A stretch of 64,000 nt of DNA from Topomyia yanbarensis (GCF_030247195.1 NC_080672.1:251525556-251589555), one strand, 5' to 3'. Counted from the first letter of the stretch, positions 1 through 10,417 are shown. Program-made: numbers and translations. The notes: generated by a model not told the origin, from the letters alone.

Positions 1-1640
1 CACTTATACGCCTATACACTCACTCTTCTGTCTTGCTTCGGGGTGGCTGGGTTTACCCCTTACGCGGTTGCCATTCGCTGCGCCAACCTACCTCGGCATG
101 AACAGACCATTCACTCTCTTATTTTGCGCTTGGCCTTTTTCGCTCCAACTAACCAATCACTAGTTAGCCGTGCCCGCCGTCTGTTGCTCGGTTCGCCAGA
201 TTACCTGTAGCCTACTGGCAATCTGGATGGTAGCAGCCGAGACTGCGTTCCACTTCTCCACCGTTTGACACATCCGCTGAATAAGGGTATCCGGGGTTGT
301 GTCCCAGCCACAGACGTCAAGCATTGCTCTTCTTTCGACGTCGAACCGATGACATACGAACAGTATGTGCTCGGCAGTTTCATCTACACCTGGGCAGTCC
401 GGGCAGACTGGGACCTCCGCGTGTCCGAACCTGTGGAGGTACTGACGGAAACAGCCATGGCCTGACAAGAATTGTGTCAGGTGGAAGTGAACTTCCCCAT
501 GGGGTCTTCCCACCCAGCTCGATATGCTAGGTATCAGCCGGTGGGTCCACCTACCTTTCGAGGAGTTGTCCCACTCACGCTGCCATCTGGCGACCGAGGT
601 CACCCTGGTGCGCTCGCGGGCTCCCCTATTTCCACGTAGCTCAAAGCACTCCTCATCTTCCCGAATGACCAGCCCGACTGGCATCATGCTCGCTATCACG
701 CAGGATGCATCGTGTGATACCGTGCGGTAGGCAGATATCACTCTGAGGCACATCACGCGGTAGGTGCTCTCCAGTTTCTGTAGGTAACTGGTTACCCTCA
801 GTGCTCTTGACCATGACGGGCCGCCGTACCTGAGGATAGATACGGCAACGCCTGCCAGTAACCTACGTCTACTGGCGCACACCTTTGAGCTGTTGGACAT
901 CATTCTCGATAGTGCCGCAACAGCAGTCGACGCTCTCTTGCACGTATAGTCGACATGGCTGCCGAAGGTCAGCTTGTCGTCTATAATGACTCCGAGAGAC
1001 TTCAGACTTCGCTGTGAAGTGATCGCGACTTCTCCCACATGGATAACTGCATGTTGTGCCGACTTGCGGTTGTTGACGATAACTACCTCCGTCTTATGAT
1101 GAGCGAGCTCCAGGCCTCTCGCGCTCATCCATTCCTCCACCGTGCTAATCGCGTGTTCTGCGGTTAGTTCTACCTCAGGAATTGACTCCCCGTAGACCTC
1201 CAAGGTTACGTCGTCGGCAAAGCCGACGATCTTGACCCCAGGAGGGAACTTCAGTCTCAGAACCCCGTCATACATGAGGTTCCATAGCACCGGGCCTAGG
1301 ATCGAGCCCTGCGGGACTCCGGCGGTAATCGGAACCCTTTTCTGACCGGCATCGGTCTCGTATAGCAGTACGCGGTTTTGGAAGTAACTTTCCAGGATCC
1401 GGTACAGACCCACCGGTAGGCTAAGCCGGTGTAACGAGAGCGCGATGGCATCCCAGCTTGCGCTGTTGAATGCGTTCTTCACGTCAAGTGTCACTAACGC
1501 ACAGTATCGAATACCTCGCCTTTTTCGTTGGATCGCTATCTCGGCAGTATTTATCACTGAGTTGAGAGCGTCCACTGTGGACTTACCCTTCCGAAAGCCA
1601 AACTGGTTGCTTGACAGACCGTCCGTACCTTCTAAATCTT
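1..1640 (-). mobile_element. 5'-truncated R1-clade non-LTR retrotransposon
   Basis: The coding part (160-1638) is minus strand; positions 1-159 would be its 3' UTR and run off the window edge. Upstream of 1640 the frame meets a stop and the sequence turns AT-rich, so the endonuclease and ORF1 are missing. This is typical of incomplete reverse transcription. The R1-clade call rests on RT sequence style, absence of an RNase H domain and a C-terminal zinc-binding motif. The 3' terminus and target duplication cannot be seen. Confidence 0.8.
160..1638 (-). pseudogene. reverse transcriptase, C-terminal part of R1-like ORF2
   Basis: About 492 codons are open from the 5' truncation to the stop near 160, with no internal stop. 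They encode the palm and thumb of a LINE reverse transcriptase. Reading from the N-terminus I see QFGFRKGKST (RT block 2), VTLDVKNAFNSA (catalytic Asp of motif A), GVPQGSILGPVLWN (block 4) and FADDV (the two catalytic Asp of motif C). A C-terminal zinc-knuckle-like CPDC...H...C follows near residue 440. Enzymes of this family copy element RNA onto nicked chromosomal DNA. The frame is intact but has no start codon, endonuclease or 5' end, so this copy should be dead. R1 clade is my best placement; LOA is less likely because RNase H is absent. Confidence 0.8.
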
Positions 1641-2818
1641 ACCCTCTACATCGCCACATCAGTGCACCAACGTGCGAAAACTGTTCTTAAGGAAAAAAAA
1701 AATCAAAATAAGTCACGATTCAATCAATGATAAATAAACCTCGTATTGAAAATAATTTTTGTGTTTTTACAAAATTAGTTCACGCAAAAAAAATAATCCA
1801 TTATACTCAAATGTTTAGTAGGTGGTTGTATCTGAATATGTTTAATATTTTTATGATTCTAGTTCATAACTTGATGATATATTGATTTATATTAACTTTA
1901 TTGACTAAAAAAGTCCAGAATTGAACGATATGCACTAGGGGCAGATCACATTTTTAAAAATCAGCTAAATTAAATGCATTTCTTTCCATCAAAATAGAAA
2001 TTGATAATGTATTTTGTGTTGCATGTAAGACGTCAAAACCCTACAAAAAATTAGCCCTACGTTCAACAAAACGTCGAACAAAGTGAATCAGCGTAGGACG
2101 TTTGTTAAACAAACTTTTCTGCGAGGGAGTGCAAAGTTGATGCAAAAATGGAAATTAATTGCATTATTTCTAATTTGATACAAATTTGTTATACATTTCT
2201 AGCGTGATCTGTCCCTAGGATGCGCAACGATTTTCGTAAATTCTCGTCGTGTTATCGTGATATTTTAGTCTTGAGCTTACCGTCGGATTTTTTACACAGA
2301 GTCACGTGTCTTATAGTTTTCTTAATTATTTCACGGACATGAGTTGTAGCTAGGTAATGTATTTTTGGTGCTCAGCACAGTTTCATTTAATTTCGAACAT
2401 TACACTGAATCTTAACAAAAGAATAACAGGGTTACAGGTCCTAGTAGTTTCCTTGTATATAATTCTCGCGCTTTTGAGACTGGTTGCTAGCAGTTGTACA
2501 CAATAGCTCACATAGAAATTTCAAAACCAAAGAGTAAAGTGAATAGTTCATAAATAATAGTCAGAGTTCCTTGAAGCCGAGCTCCACTGGTGAATCGTGT
2601 CTAACATATTAGGAATCAACTATATCTTGAAAGTGGAAGTTTTTTTTTTGAATTTGTGGACCATTCCACGAATGGTGAATTGTAACTTATATGCTCGCAA
2701 TCATAACCAGTTGACGAAGCAAGAATGGCTCCATGAATTATATTCCGAGTATCGTGTAATGATTTTCGAGAAAATATCAAGACTTTGTTAATTTTGTGAT
2801 CTAATTCACAACCACTAA
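1641..2818. other. AT-rich sequence, no gene recognised
   Basis: About 1.2 kb of AT-rich sequence with short homopolymers and no credible ORF. I see no inverted repeat or element boundary inside it apart from the R1 junction at its left end. Confidence 0.5.
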
Positions 2819-2820
2819 TA

Positions 2821-3750
2821 CCGTAAACCGGGGTGACTTTGATCATCGGGGTGACTTTGATCACTCGAAACTTTTTTTGTAGATCGCTTATTAAACCAGA
2901 ATAGTCTACCGAATCATTTTAGTTTGAAATGATTTTTACTCTAAACTTATGAAATACTGGTTTGTTATACTTTTTAAGTATTTTGTTCGGTTTCTGGGTA
3001 CAAAAACTACATTAAACCGAATTTTGACGTAACCTTATTTTTACGAAGCTTCCTAATGTGTCGATTTTTTATAAAACAAATAAATCTCAGATTTGAGCAA
3101 GAGTAATAAATTACAAGCGAGATTTTATTTTCCTTTAGAGTGGGATGCACCAAATTTACTTTTAAGAGTTTGTTTATTTTAAATGCAATTTTTTGTGAAA
3201 CTAGTTGGCAATTATTTCAAAATGTTTAAGCTAAAACTCGCAACTTTTTTATTGTTCAATATTCTATCGTGTTAAAATGGATGAAACATTTTGTACATTG
3301 ATAAAGCACTGAAATAAAACAATTTTAGCAGTTTTAAAGGTTTTCAGAATCTTTTATTCTAGTTGGACACAAATTATACGAATTTTGGTTACTCGAATTT
3401 TACAGTACATTGAATACTTTGTATAATACCAATTAACATCTATTTAACAATGAGTATCTTTCCAGAATTAGTTTAAACAAACGTTTGAATGAAAAACATT
3501 GATATCAATAACTTAATGTGGGTGAACATGCAGGTTATCAAAGTCACCCTGGAATACGCAAACGGACATCAACTTGAAATCATTTTTGGAAAAATACCTG
3601 TAAGCGGACAATTTTAGGTAAAACTATCCAATCTTGTTTTCCTTACATCAGTACATGGTTTAAGAATATTAAACTTGAAAAAAAATCTGTTGCGTCTAAA
3701 AATATGGAATGATTACTTCGAAAAGTGATCAATGTCACCCCGGTTTACGG
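2821..3750. mobile_element. TA-flanked TIR element (non-autonomous, 930 bp)
   Basis: The ends are inverted repeats. The left starts CCGTAAACCGGGGTGACT and the right end is its reverse complement, with one mismatch in about 25 bases. Both ends abut TA (2819-2820 and 3751-3752), as expected for a TA target duplication. The left end carries a second direct copy of the GGGGTGACTTTGATCA core at about 2848-2863, and a further inverted copy of TCAAAGTCACCC lies near 3538. No transposase ORF is present. A Tc1/mariner-type mobiliser is inferred from the TA alone. Confidence 0.8.
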
Positions 3751-4050
3751 TACCAAATAAAAATCAATGTGATAAATCATGAATCACTTAACGTCGTATA
3801 TTCGGACCATAGACAGTGTTCATAGATTTGTGGATGAAATTATGAGTCAATGATTTTCGAGTTCGCGAATTGTCGGCGTGAGAAAAAAGCGTCGGCGGCG
3901 CGCCGCCGGTCTACCTCTCGGCGTCGGCGTTTGTTGAAATTTACCGGCGGCGGCGGCGTGGCGCGGCGGCGCACAGGTCTAGTTTTAATTCACTTTTTAA
4001 GGCAGACTGAACACTTTATCAATTATTTTTTAAGTGCGATTGCGGTAATA

Positions 4051-4174
4051 CTGCGCGGTAAAAGCTCATTTCCCGCACCGCATCCGCGAGCAAAAGTGTC
4101 TCACAGCACCGCAGTTTTTGCGGTGCGGATGCGGTAAATACCACGCGGTTGCGATAATTACCGCAACCGCGACG
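4051..4174 (+). repeat. GC-rich palindromic GCGGTAA repeat, copy 1
   Basis: A GC-rich island in AT-rich surroundings, built from GCGGTAAT/ATTACCGC and GCGGTGCGG motifs. It ends in an imperfect 32-base palindrome centred on GATAATTACC (4142-4173). The same ~124-bp unit occurs in reverse orientation at 27140-27263. A CGG/GCC-rich stretch (3880-3980) precedes it. No coding function is likely. Confidence 0.7.
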
Positions 4175-4807
4175 AACCCTATGAGAATCAATGTATCGCG
4201 TATTAATTGTGTAATTTTGGATGTTGAAGGAATAAAATGTCTAAGCGAAGTTCAGATACTTCAAACGGCCCTGGCACGGTTTCGCGTAGACGCAGGTGAT
4301 GTTGTGCAGCAGATATTGTGAGGTGATGTTGTGTAGCAGATACACGAGAATAGCACCAGCCGGTGAGCATAGCGCACAAGTCAAATTTAGAGCGGGTAAC
4401 TTTAAACGACACATTCAGAAAGTACATCCCAATGAATACAATCTGTAGGGACTAAGAAACACCGGTGTGTCTAGTTATCAAAAGCGAAATCCGTTGGTTT
4501 CCGTGAGAACAACCAAACCACGCTTTGTTGGTGGAGGTATGAAGCTAATCACGATCAGCGTTGCCAATATTTCATATTTAACTGGAATCTTCCAGATTTT
4601 TGCCAAATGAACAGACATTCGTTCAAGCCAGACATTTTGCCAGATTTTTTAAATTTTGCCAGATTTTTCTAGTAATTCTGAATTCTGCGTTACACCCCAG
4701 AAGGAATGCCATTATGTGAGATTTAGCTAGCACAGCTAGAGTTTTTTTTAAGCTTTTAGCAAAACAACACACCTCTTATTCTACCAGATTTTTAAATCAT
4801 AGAGGTT

Positions 4808-4968
4808 TTTTTTTTTATTTCGATTATAAAGGTTTTAACCTTCAGGTCATTCACCTCTTTGGGTTAGAAAAATCTCTGATGAAAATTTCTAACCCTATGT
4901 GCGGGGTCGGGGCTCGAACCCAGGTGCGCTGCGGCAATCGATTTACCAACTACGCTACGCCTACCCCC
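4808..4968 (-). mobile_element. tRNA-derived SINE (Feilai-like) with 12-bp TSD
   Basis: Read on the minus strand, this begins with a tRNA-like head containing box A (TAGCGTAGTTGG, plus-strand 4946-4957) and box B (GGTTCGAGCCC, 4910-4920), the internal pol III promoter. A tRNA-unrelated body follows and ends in an A-rich tail (the T run from 4808). It is flanked by an exact 12-bp direct repeat, ATCATAGAGGTT, at 4796-4807 and 4969-4980. It has no coding capacity and depends on a LINE for copying. The sharp target duplication argues for a fairly young insertion. Confidence 0.88.
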
Positions 4969-5013
4969 ATCATAGAGGTTATTGCACACAAATTTTGGAA
5001 GTCTGGGTCACAT

Positions 5014-5261
5014 CAGGAGCGGATCCAGAAAAAAATTTCGGGAGGGGTCCGAAATCTTGATTTTGGAATGAACATTGTACAATAAATTATACGTCAAAAG
5101 CTCATTGAATGAAAATCAGTTGTGGTGGTAAATTTTGGTTTCAAATGATTTTATGTTTGAAACTAGTATAAAATTAAAACTAATTTAAAATTTCTCAAAA
5201 AATTAAAAAATTTCGGAGGGGGTCCGGACCCCCAGGACCCCCCCCCCTGGATCCGCCACTG
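5014..5261. mobile_element. 248-bp MITE, GGATCC-ended TIR, 8-bp TSD
   Basis: The termini are inverted: CAGGAGCGGATCCAG at the left and CTGGATCCGCCACTG at the right. The insertion is flanked by an exact 8-bp direct repeat GGTCACAT (5006-5013 and 5262-5269). Near each end is a GGGGTCCG/CGGACCCC motif with long C runs. Other copies or pieces lie at 28476-28709, 24160-24236, 29500-29690 and 58770-58930. There is no coding capacity. An 8-bp duplication is typical of hAT or P superfamily mobilisers; I cannot choose between them. Confidence 0.85.
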
Positions 5262-5771
5262 GGTCACATTTTCCCAAACAAAAATCGATTAATGTTCTAT
5301 GATGACCAAAATGTATGCCAAATGACTTTGAGGTTGCTGTCAAGTGACAGATTTTGCCAGATATAAGGGTTTCAGTAAAACAAAAAAAAACACTTTCTTG
5401 CGATTTTTTTAGAACTTTTCGTGAACCGAATTGACCAAAAATTGCGCACATTATAGTGTATCGACTCGGTGATGAAGCTTTTTGTAGAAAGTCTCTGGAA
5501 AAAAAATTGAATTTGCGGTGTTACCTGCCATTCAAAAACTACTGAACCGATTTCTTTCAAACTTTGCATACACATTCTATGTAACAATACCTAACTCCTA
5601 CGTTGAGTTTTTGAGACAATTTTTCAATTAATGATTTTTTTTTTACTTATTTTACGCTAACAAAGCTTTTTCACAATTCAGTTCAACTCCAGCTCTTGTT
5701 TAATACACACGTTAGTTATTGAAGCTTCCGGCGTTTATTTTCATTCAATCTGGAACTTAAGCATTCAAAAA

Positions 5772-6470
5772 ATGAATACCACAGATAACGCATTCGCCGG
5801 ATTTCCCCATGAAGAAATTGTACCAGATTTGAAATCTCTAAGCCGCCTTCCTGTTGCTCATTCTTCGGTCCCGTCGTCTGATTCGTCTTCCGGAGGTGGG
5901 ATGTCTCATTCAGCCGGTGCTTATGTATTTTCTTCCTTTTTATATTAATTGGTCATTGTACTAACATTTCTGACTTCAATAGGTACAGCAGATTTATAGT
6001 AATTCTGAAGCGATTATTGTTCGAGCCTTGCCACGGGATGGGCAATGTTTGTTCTCGGCATTGGTTCATCAGCTATATGGCTTAGATATTCCTTCCCCGG
6101 AGCATTCCAATGTTGTCTCTTTACCTCGTAGAGCCATTGTGAATGATCTAATCTCCAATATCGAGATTTATTGGGCTACTCTTGTTGTATCCACCAACGC
6201 ATGTGATCTTCCCCTGGAATCACATGGACTTCATATCGAGCAGTTTCTGATTCGCCTACGCGATGAGCTCGAGTGGGGAGGTGAAGATAATCGCCGTTTC
6301 CAATATCTATAATTGTAAGCTGATTGTGTATGTGGAAGGCGGTTCCATCGGGTAATGATACACTGCAAATTGCATGTCGTAGCGTTGGTCATCCTTCTGG
6401 TTCCACTTCGAAAAGTCATTATGATACTGTATTATGTTCCGGAATGCTGTCTACGTAAACGATTCTGCTG
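5772..6470 (+). pseudogene. leader exon plus OTU protease domain 1 (broken)
   Basis: An ATG at 5772 opens 51 codons that join in frame, across an inferred intron (5925-5982), to an OTU domain. OTU enzymes are cysteine proteases that usually cleave ubiquitin. The catalytic Cys motif is RDGQCLFSAL (Cys codon near 6046). A conserved LRDELEWGGE follows, and the catalytic His lies in KSHYDTV (near 6417). A one-base frameshift lies near 6284 and a stop near 6352, so this copy cannot make the whole domain. It is clearly related to OTU 2 immediately downstream, including intron position. The leader is rich in Ser and Pro. Confidence 0.75.
5925..5982 (+). other. predicted 58-nt phase-0 intron before OTU 1
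   Basis: The donor is GTATTT and the acceptor TTCAATAG. A perfect branch-point-like TACTAAC lies about 17 nt before the acceptor. Removing it joins the ATG-started leader (51 complete codons) to the OTU frame without a shift, while reading through meets a stop at about 5947. The intron ends 18 codons before the Asp of the RDGQC motif, exactly as in the second OTU copy. Confidence 0.6.
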
Positions 6471-6513
6471 TTCTGCTGTTGCTGTTACTGATGTCTCCAT
6501 GCTGCCTGTCGAG

Positions 6514-6577
6514 GTATTGTTTTTATTTCAATCCGTTTAATTAAACTCTTTATCTTTATTTCGTGCTTGTTTTTCAG
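6514..6577 (+). other. predicted 64-nt phase-0 intron before OTU 2
   Basis: The donor is GTATTG, followed by a pyrimidine tract and the acceptor TTTTTCAG. The downstream exon starts at 6578 and reaches the Asp of the GDGHC motif after 18 codons. That is the same distance and phase as the intron in OTU 1, which supports both being real introns copied together. Confidence 0.6.
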
Positions 6578-7305
6578 ATGGAAAGTGTTCATTGTAACGT
6601 CGTTACAGTATTGGTTAAACGGGTGCCTGGAGATGGGCATTGTTTGTTTTCTTCTTTGGTTCATCAGTTGTACCATCACAGCTTAAAGTCTCCTGTTCAT
6701 CTGCGTGAAGTGCTTGCCTTGCGCAGGTTGGTTGTGGCTCACATTTATCAGAACCTTGATTCCTTCTGGTGGAGTTTTCTTGTGTCAGCTAACGTGTGTG
6801 ACCATTTTTCAGCAGAGCTCTATTGCTTCATTTCTGTCAAGACTACGCAATGAGATTGAGTGGGGAGGGGAGGAGACTATTGTCGCAATTTCACAAATAT
6901 TTGGATGTAGCATAACTGTGTACAATGAAGGTGGCGAAGTTAGCTCCTTCGGATCTGAAGAATCTGGTTCTCGTACTTTGCGGATCGCTTATAGACTAGC
7001 TGATCCGTATGTTAGGAATCACTATGACAGTGTTGTCAATAGTTCTTTCCACGAGTTGTCATGTGAGCCATGTTCAACCATTCCTGATCCCGTTTCCGAT
7101 GTGAGTGCGGTCACGTGTCCCGTCAATTTGAACTATCAGCCTCCAGTGCCCGAGCTTGCTGTTTGGCAGCTTAACAATCCTGTTGATGCTTCTCGGATCA
7201 GCCAGTGTCTGCCTCACTCAAGCAATCCATTCATCGCTTCGCCGTGCTCGACAGACAAAGTTTTTATTGGATCTTGGAATGTGCGAGGGTGTTCTATGAT
7301 ATGAT
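6578..7305 (+). pseudogene. OTU protease domain 2, reading into endonuclease start
   Basis: The catalytic Cys motif VPGDGHCLFSSL (Cys codon 6641) is followed by a long helix-rich stretch, LRNEIEWGGE, and the catalytic His in VRNHYDSV (near 7020). These are the expected OTU signatures in the expected order. A one-base frameshift near 6810 separates Cys and His parts. After the His motif the same frame runs through a Pro/Ser-rich linker to FIGSWNVRG, the start of an APE-type LINE endonuclease. The protease was therefore fused to the retrotransposon ORF. A stop follows at about 7303. Confidence 0.75.
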
Positions 7306-8115
7306 ACCGAGAGCTCATGGATGTATATTTTTATTCTCAGAGGTTTTTAGTTGTGACTTTGCAGGAGACTCGCATGGCCAGCTGTACTATTGATACCACT
7401 AACTATCACCCTTATTCTTGTTTACGACGAATGCAAGATTCGTTCGAAAGTTGTTTGTATTCCCGTTTACGACAGCAAAATCAAATGGGCTTACTATTCG
7501 TTCGAATCGCTTTCGAACGAATCTTGCATTCGTCGTAAACAAGAATAAGGGTGTATATCTGGATGAATGTGAATGACGTTTGCAGGATCGTATTGGTGGA
7601 GGAACCGCTTTTAAAGTGTTCATATAATTCTACTGGATTCAGATGTATTAGTTCCGACTCCTGTTCATACCTATATAGGTTCTTTGGAGTTCCTTTGCTA
7701 GTTGTGTCTACCTACATACGAGGGGCGACCATCTCCGGAGTTCGCAATCCTTCAGCGATATTAGCCTCTGGCACTACGGGATCACGTTATGGTTCTTGGA
7801 GATTTTAATGCTCATTTAGGCCGTACTGATCTGGATGCTGATGACGTCGAGTATATTGGGAAGAATTTGTACCATGTTCGGTGCAATGACAACGGTTTGG
7901 CATTAAAAATTTTTATGCATTGCTTGCAGCTGCGGGACTATACCACACTTAGCCATTCTAAGTCAGTGAATGTTACCTGGTCCAACCGCAGGTCGTGCTC
8001 ACAGATCGATCACGTTTTAATGAGTAGAATGGCTGCATTCACATTTCCCCGTGCCACAGGAATTTTCCATCTGTCGATGCTGAGTGACCACAAGATAATC
8101 AGATGTGTATTAAGG
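7256..8115 (+). pseudogene. APE-type endonuclease domain (broken)
   Basis: Endonuclease motifs appear in order across several frames: GSWNVRG at 7268-7290, LQETRM near 7360 (catalytic Glu), a GGGTAF segment near 7600, VLGDFNAHLG at 7790-7820 (catalytic Asp and Asn) and MLSDHKIIR near 8080-8100 (catalytic Asp-His). In LINEs this domain nicks the chromosomal target. A 147-bp palindromic insertion (7407-7553) and several frameshifts break it. The part from 7789 on is open and continuous with the RT start. Confidence 0.75.
7407..7553. mobile_element. 147-bp palindromic MITE inside the endonuclease
   Basis: Left arm 7407-7451 is the reverse complement of right arm 7509-7553 over about 45 bases without a mismatch I can find, with a 57-bp centre. 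It separates two pieces of the endonuclease coding sequence. I could not separate a target duplication from the palindrome. Perfect arms suggest a recent insertion or an actively maintained hairpin. Confidence 0.7.
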
Positions 8116-10187
8116 CGCTCAAATACCGTTCCGACGTCTGTGCCTGTCATCGCACCTGTTTCGACTCCATATGCCAACCGATTACATCTCGACTTGGATC
8201 TGCTGAGGAATGATCCCGAGTGTCAGAAGGGGTGCCAAGACCAGTTGGACCGTTGTCTGAGTTCTTCTGTTCTTCCAATCGGAATACACGATGTCGAGCT
8301 GCAATGGAATAGGATATGTAATGCTGTTCGATCTGCTGCCTGGATGTCGGTACGTCGCCCTTCCTCACCAAAGACTCCTCGTAGGAGTAAGGCTGGTAGG
8401 GAGTATTACCAAGCAGTACAAAAATCGCTCGCGAACCGTGGTGATCCTGTTCTATCCAAAGCTGCACAATTGGCTAGGGAGAAGAAGCGTCAGGCATATG
8501 CTGTTCATTTCCAGGATAAGGTTGAGTCGTTTCTGTCGTCTACCGAACACTGTAATCCATTGGAGCAGATGACCCGTACTTTTCGTTTTATAAAGGCTCA
8601 TAACCGTGCTAATAATCAGCGAAAACGTCGATATATGAACATAGAACAGTGGGAGATTAAGCTTCATGATTTCGAAGGTGTTTGTCCGTCGTCGTATATT
8701 CTGTCTGAGGACGGAAGTGTTCTCGGCGATCCCCCTACTTGTGCAGAGATATCTGCAATTCTGCGAGGGATGAGAAACAATACTGCATCAGGGTTAGATG
8801 GGATACCGCCCGAGTTGTATAAATATTGCTCCGATACTCTCGTTGCTGACATTCAATCTTTACTGGTTGAGGTGTTCATGTGTAATAGGGTTCCTGAATC
8901 CTGATTGTCAACACTTCAGGTTCCTGTGGCGAAGATCCCCAGACTGTCACCGATTATCGATGTATCACTTTGTGCAACGTTATATATGAGGTGTACTCAG
9001 TGTTTCTATTAAGACGGCTCCAGTCGTACTTGCCACCGATGTTGTCCTACCAGATGGGCTTTCAAAGCTTCCGCAGTGCTTCAGATCAGATATTTGTTCT
9101 TAGAAGAATTCTTGACGAGTGGTGGAGGAAAGGCTATATGACAATTCTTGTGTCTTTAGATTTGAAGCAGGTCTTTGTTACCATCGACATCAGTAAGTTG
9201 GGACCCGTTCTACAGGATATGGGCGTTCCTACTGCTTTTATTAACCGCATTATAGAAGCCTGCTTGGTCGAATTGACCTCTGTTCAGTGGTATGGTCAGC
9301 GTACTTCGTCCGTTTCCCATTCTAGGGGTATCAAACAGAGTTGCCCGCTAAGCCCAACGTTGTGTGCAGGGTTGTTAATCGATAATTAATCGTCATCGTC
9401 GATAACGTTAACCACCCGTCAACGTCATCGGAAACTCCGTTAACGATAATTTATCGTCGGATTCATCGTCATCGTCGATAATTCATCGGTGGTTATCGCG
9501 ATACATTTTGCGTTACTTTCCCGTTTATTGGAGTTGAAGTTGATGCGGTTAACTTTCAATTGTTTTGAAATAAATAACTATTGGAGGACATGTTGTTGGC
9601 AGTTGAAAATCAATAGTTTTGGACATTTTCTATGCACAGTGGGGTAAATGAAGGCGACGATACATTATCGTTAACGGAGTTTCCGATGACGATACATTAT
9701 CGTTAACGAGTAACGCCGATAAATTATCGTGAAAAATGCATCGTATTAACAACCCTGGTTGTTTGTGATCCTGTTGCATTATGCTTTAATGACATTGAAG
9801 TAGTCCACGCCCGAGATCAATTTTGAGCATCTAGGGGTTAAAATTCTTCCATGCCTCCTTGCGTATGCGAATGATTTGTTGTTCCTTTGTGAGTGTGTGG
9901 ATGATATTGCCCGGCTAATCAGTATCCTTGAGCTGTTGCTTGGGTCTATTGGGTTGGAGATAAATACATCGAAAACCAGAGTTTTATTTCGCAATCCATA
10001 TGACACCAATAATAGCGCTAGTGATGTCCCTCGGTCTTTTGGGCCCTATGTATTGACCGTGGTTACCAAGTTGCGATATCTTGGTGCTTATATTACAAGT
10101 AGTCTGCACCGTACCGAAACTATCTCCGACCGGATTAAGAAGTCCTACAAAGCATTCCATGCGTTGTGCGGTTTTCTGCGCAGATAA
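8116..10187 (+). pseudogene. reverse transcriptase domain (broken, YAND active site)
   Basis: RT blocks appear in order: a linker after the endonuclease, then TASGLDGIPPELYKY (8790-8820), QMGFQSFRSASDQI (about 9050-9085), ILVSLDLKQVFVTID (about 9145-9190, catalytic Asp kept), GIKQSCPLSPTL (about 9330-9362) and AYANDLLFLCECVDD (about 9863-9907). A stop occurs at 8902, frames change, and a 392-bp MITE sits between blocks 4 and 5. The last motif is normally Y/F-A-D-D. Here the first of the two aspartates is Asn, which should abolish polymerisation. The thumb continues to about 10187 and is then cut by further insertions. Confidence 0.75.
9367..9758. mobile_element. 392-bp hAT-type MITE in the RT domain
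   Basis: Perfect 13-base terminal inverted repeats CAGGGTTGTTAAT start at 9367 and end at 9758. The flanks are 8-bp direct repeats with one mismatch, GTTGTGTG (9359-9366) and GTTGTTTG (9759-9766). Internally it is rich in TTATCG/CGATAA motifs arranged as inverted clusters. CAGGG ends plus an 8-bp duplication fit the hAT superfamily. It has no ORF. Confidence 0.85.
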
Positions 10188-10417
10188 CAGTGGCCAGTAG
10201 TGAAGCGATTATACCATTTCTTAACCGTTGTGTGTCCGACGCGTTGCCCGGGTACCTTTTTAAGTTTCAATTAATTAAATTCCTATGTTTTATCCATAGC
10301 TGGAAATTGAAATTTTGTGACATATTAGAACTTCACTAAGTCAAGCTTTTCTGTTAATAATATTGTTGATATAGTAAGGGTGGGAGTGAGGAGGGGATCC
10401 TGAATTTTTTTACTACG

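Noticed and set aside
3850..4137. 95-codon Arg-rich ORF
   Set aside because: An artefact of the CGG-rich and GCGGT palindromic repeat.
4880..4970. tRNA-like sequence with box A and box B on the minus strand
   Set aside because: It is the head of a SINE with body, A-tail and target duplication; it does not form a plausible mature tRNA on its own.
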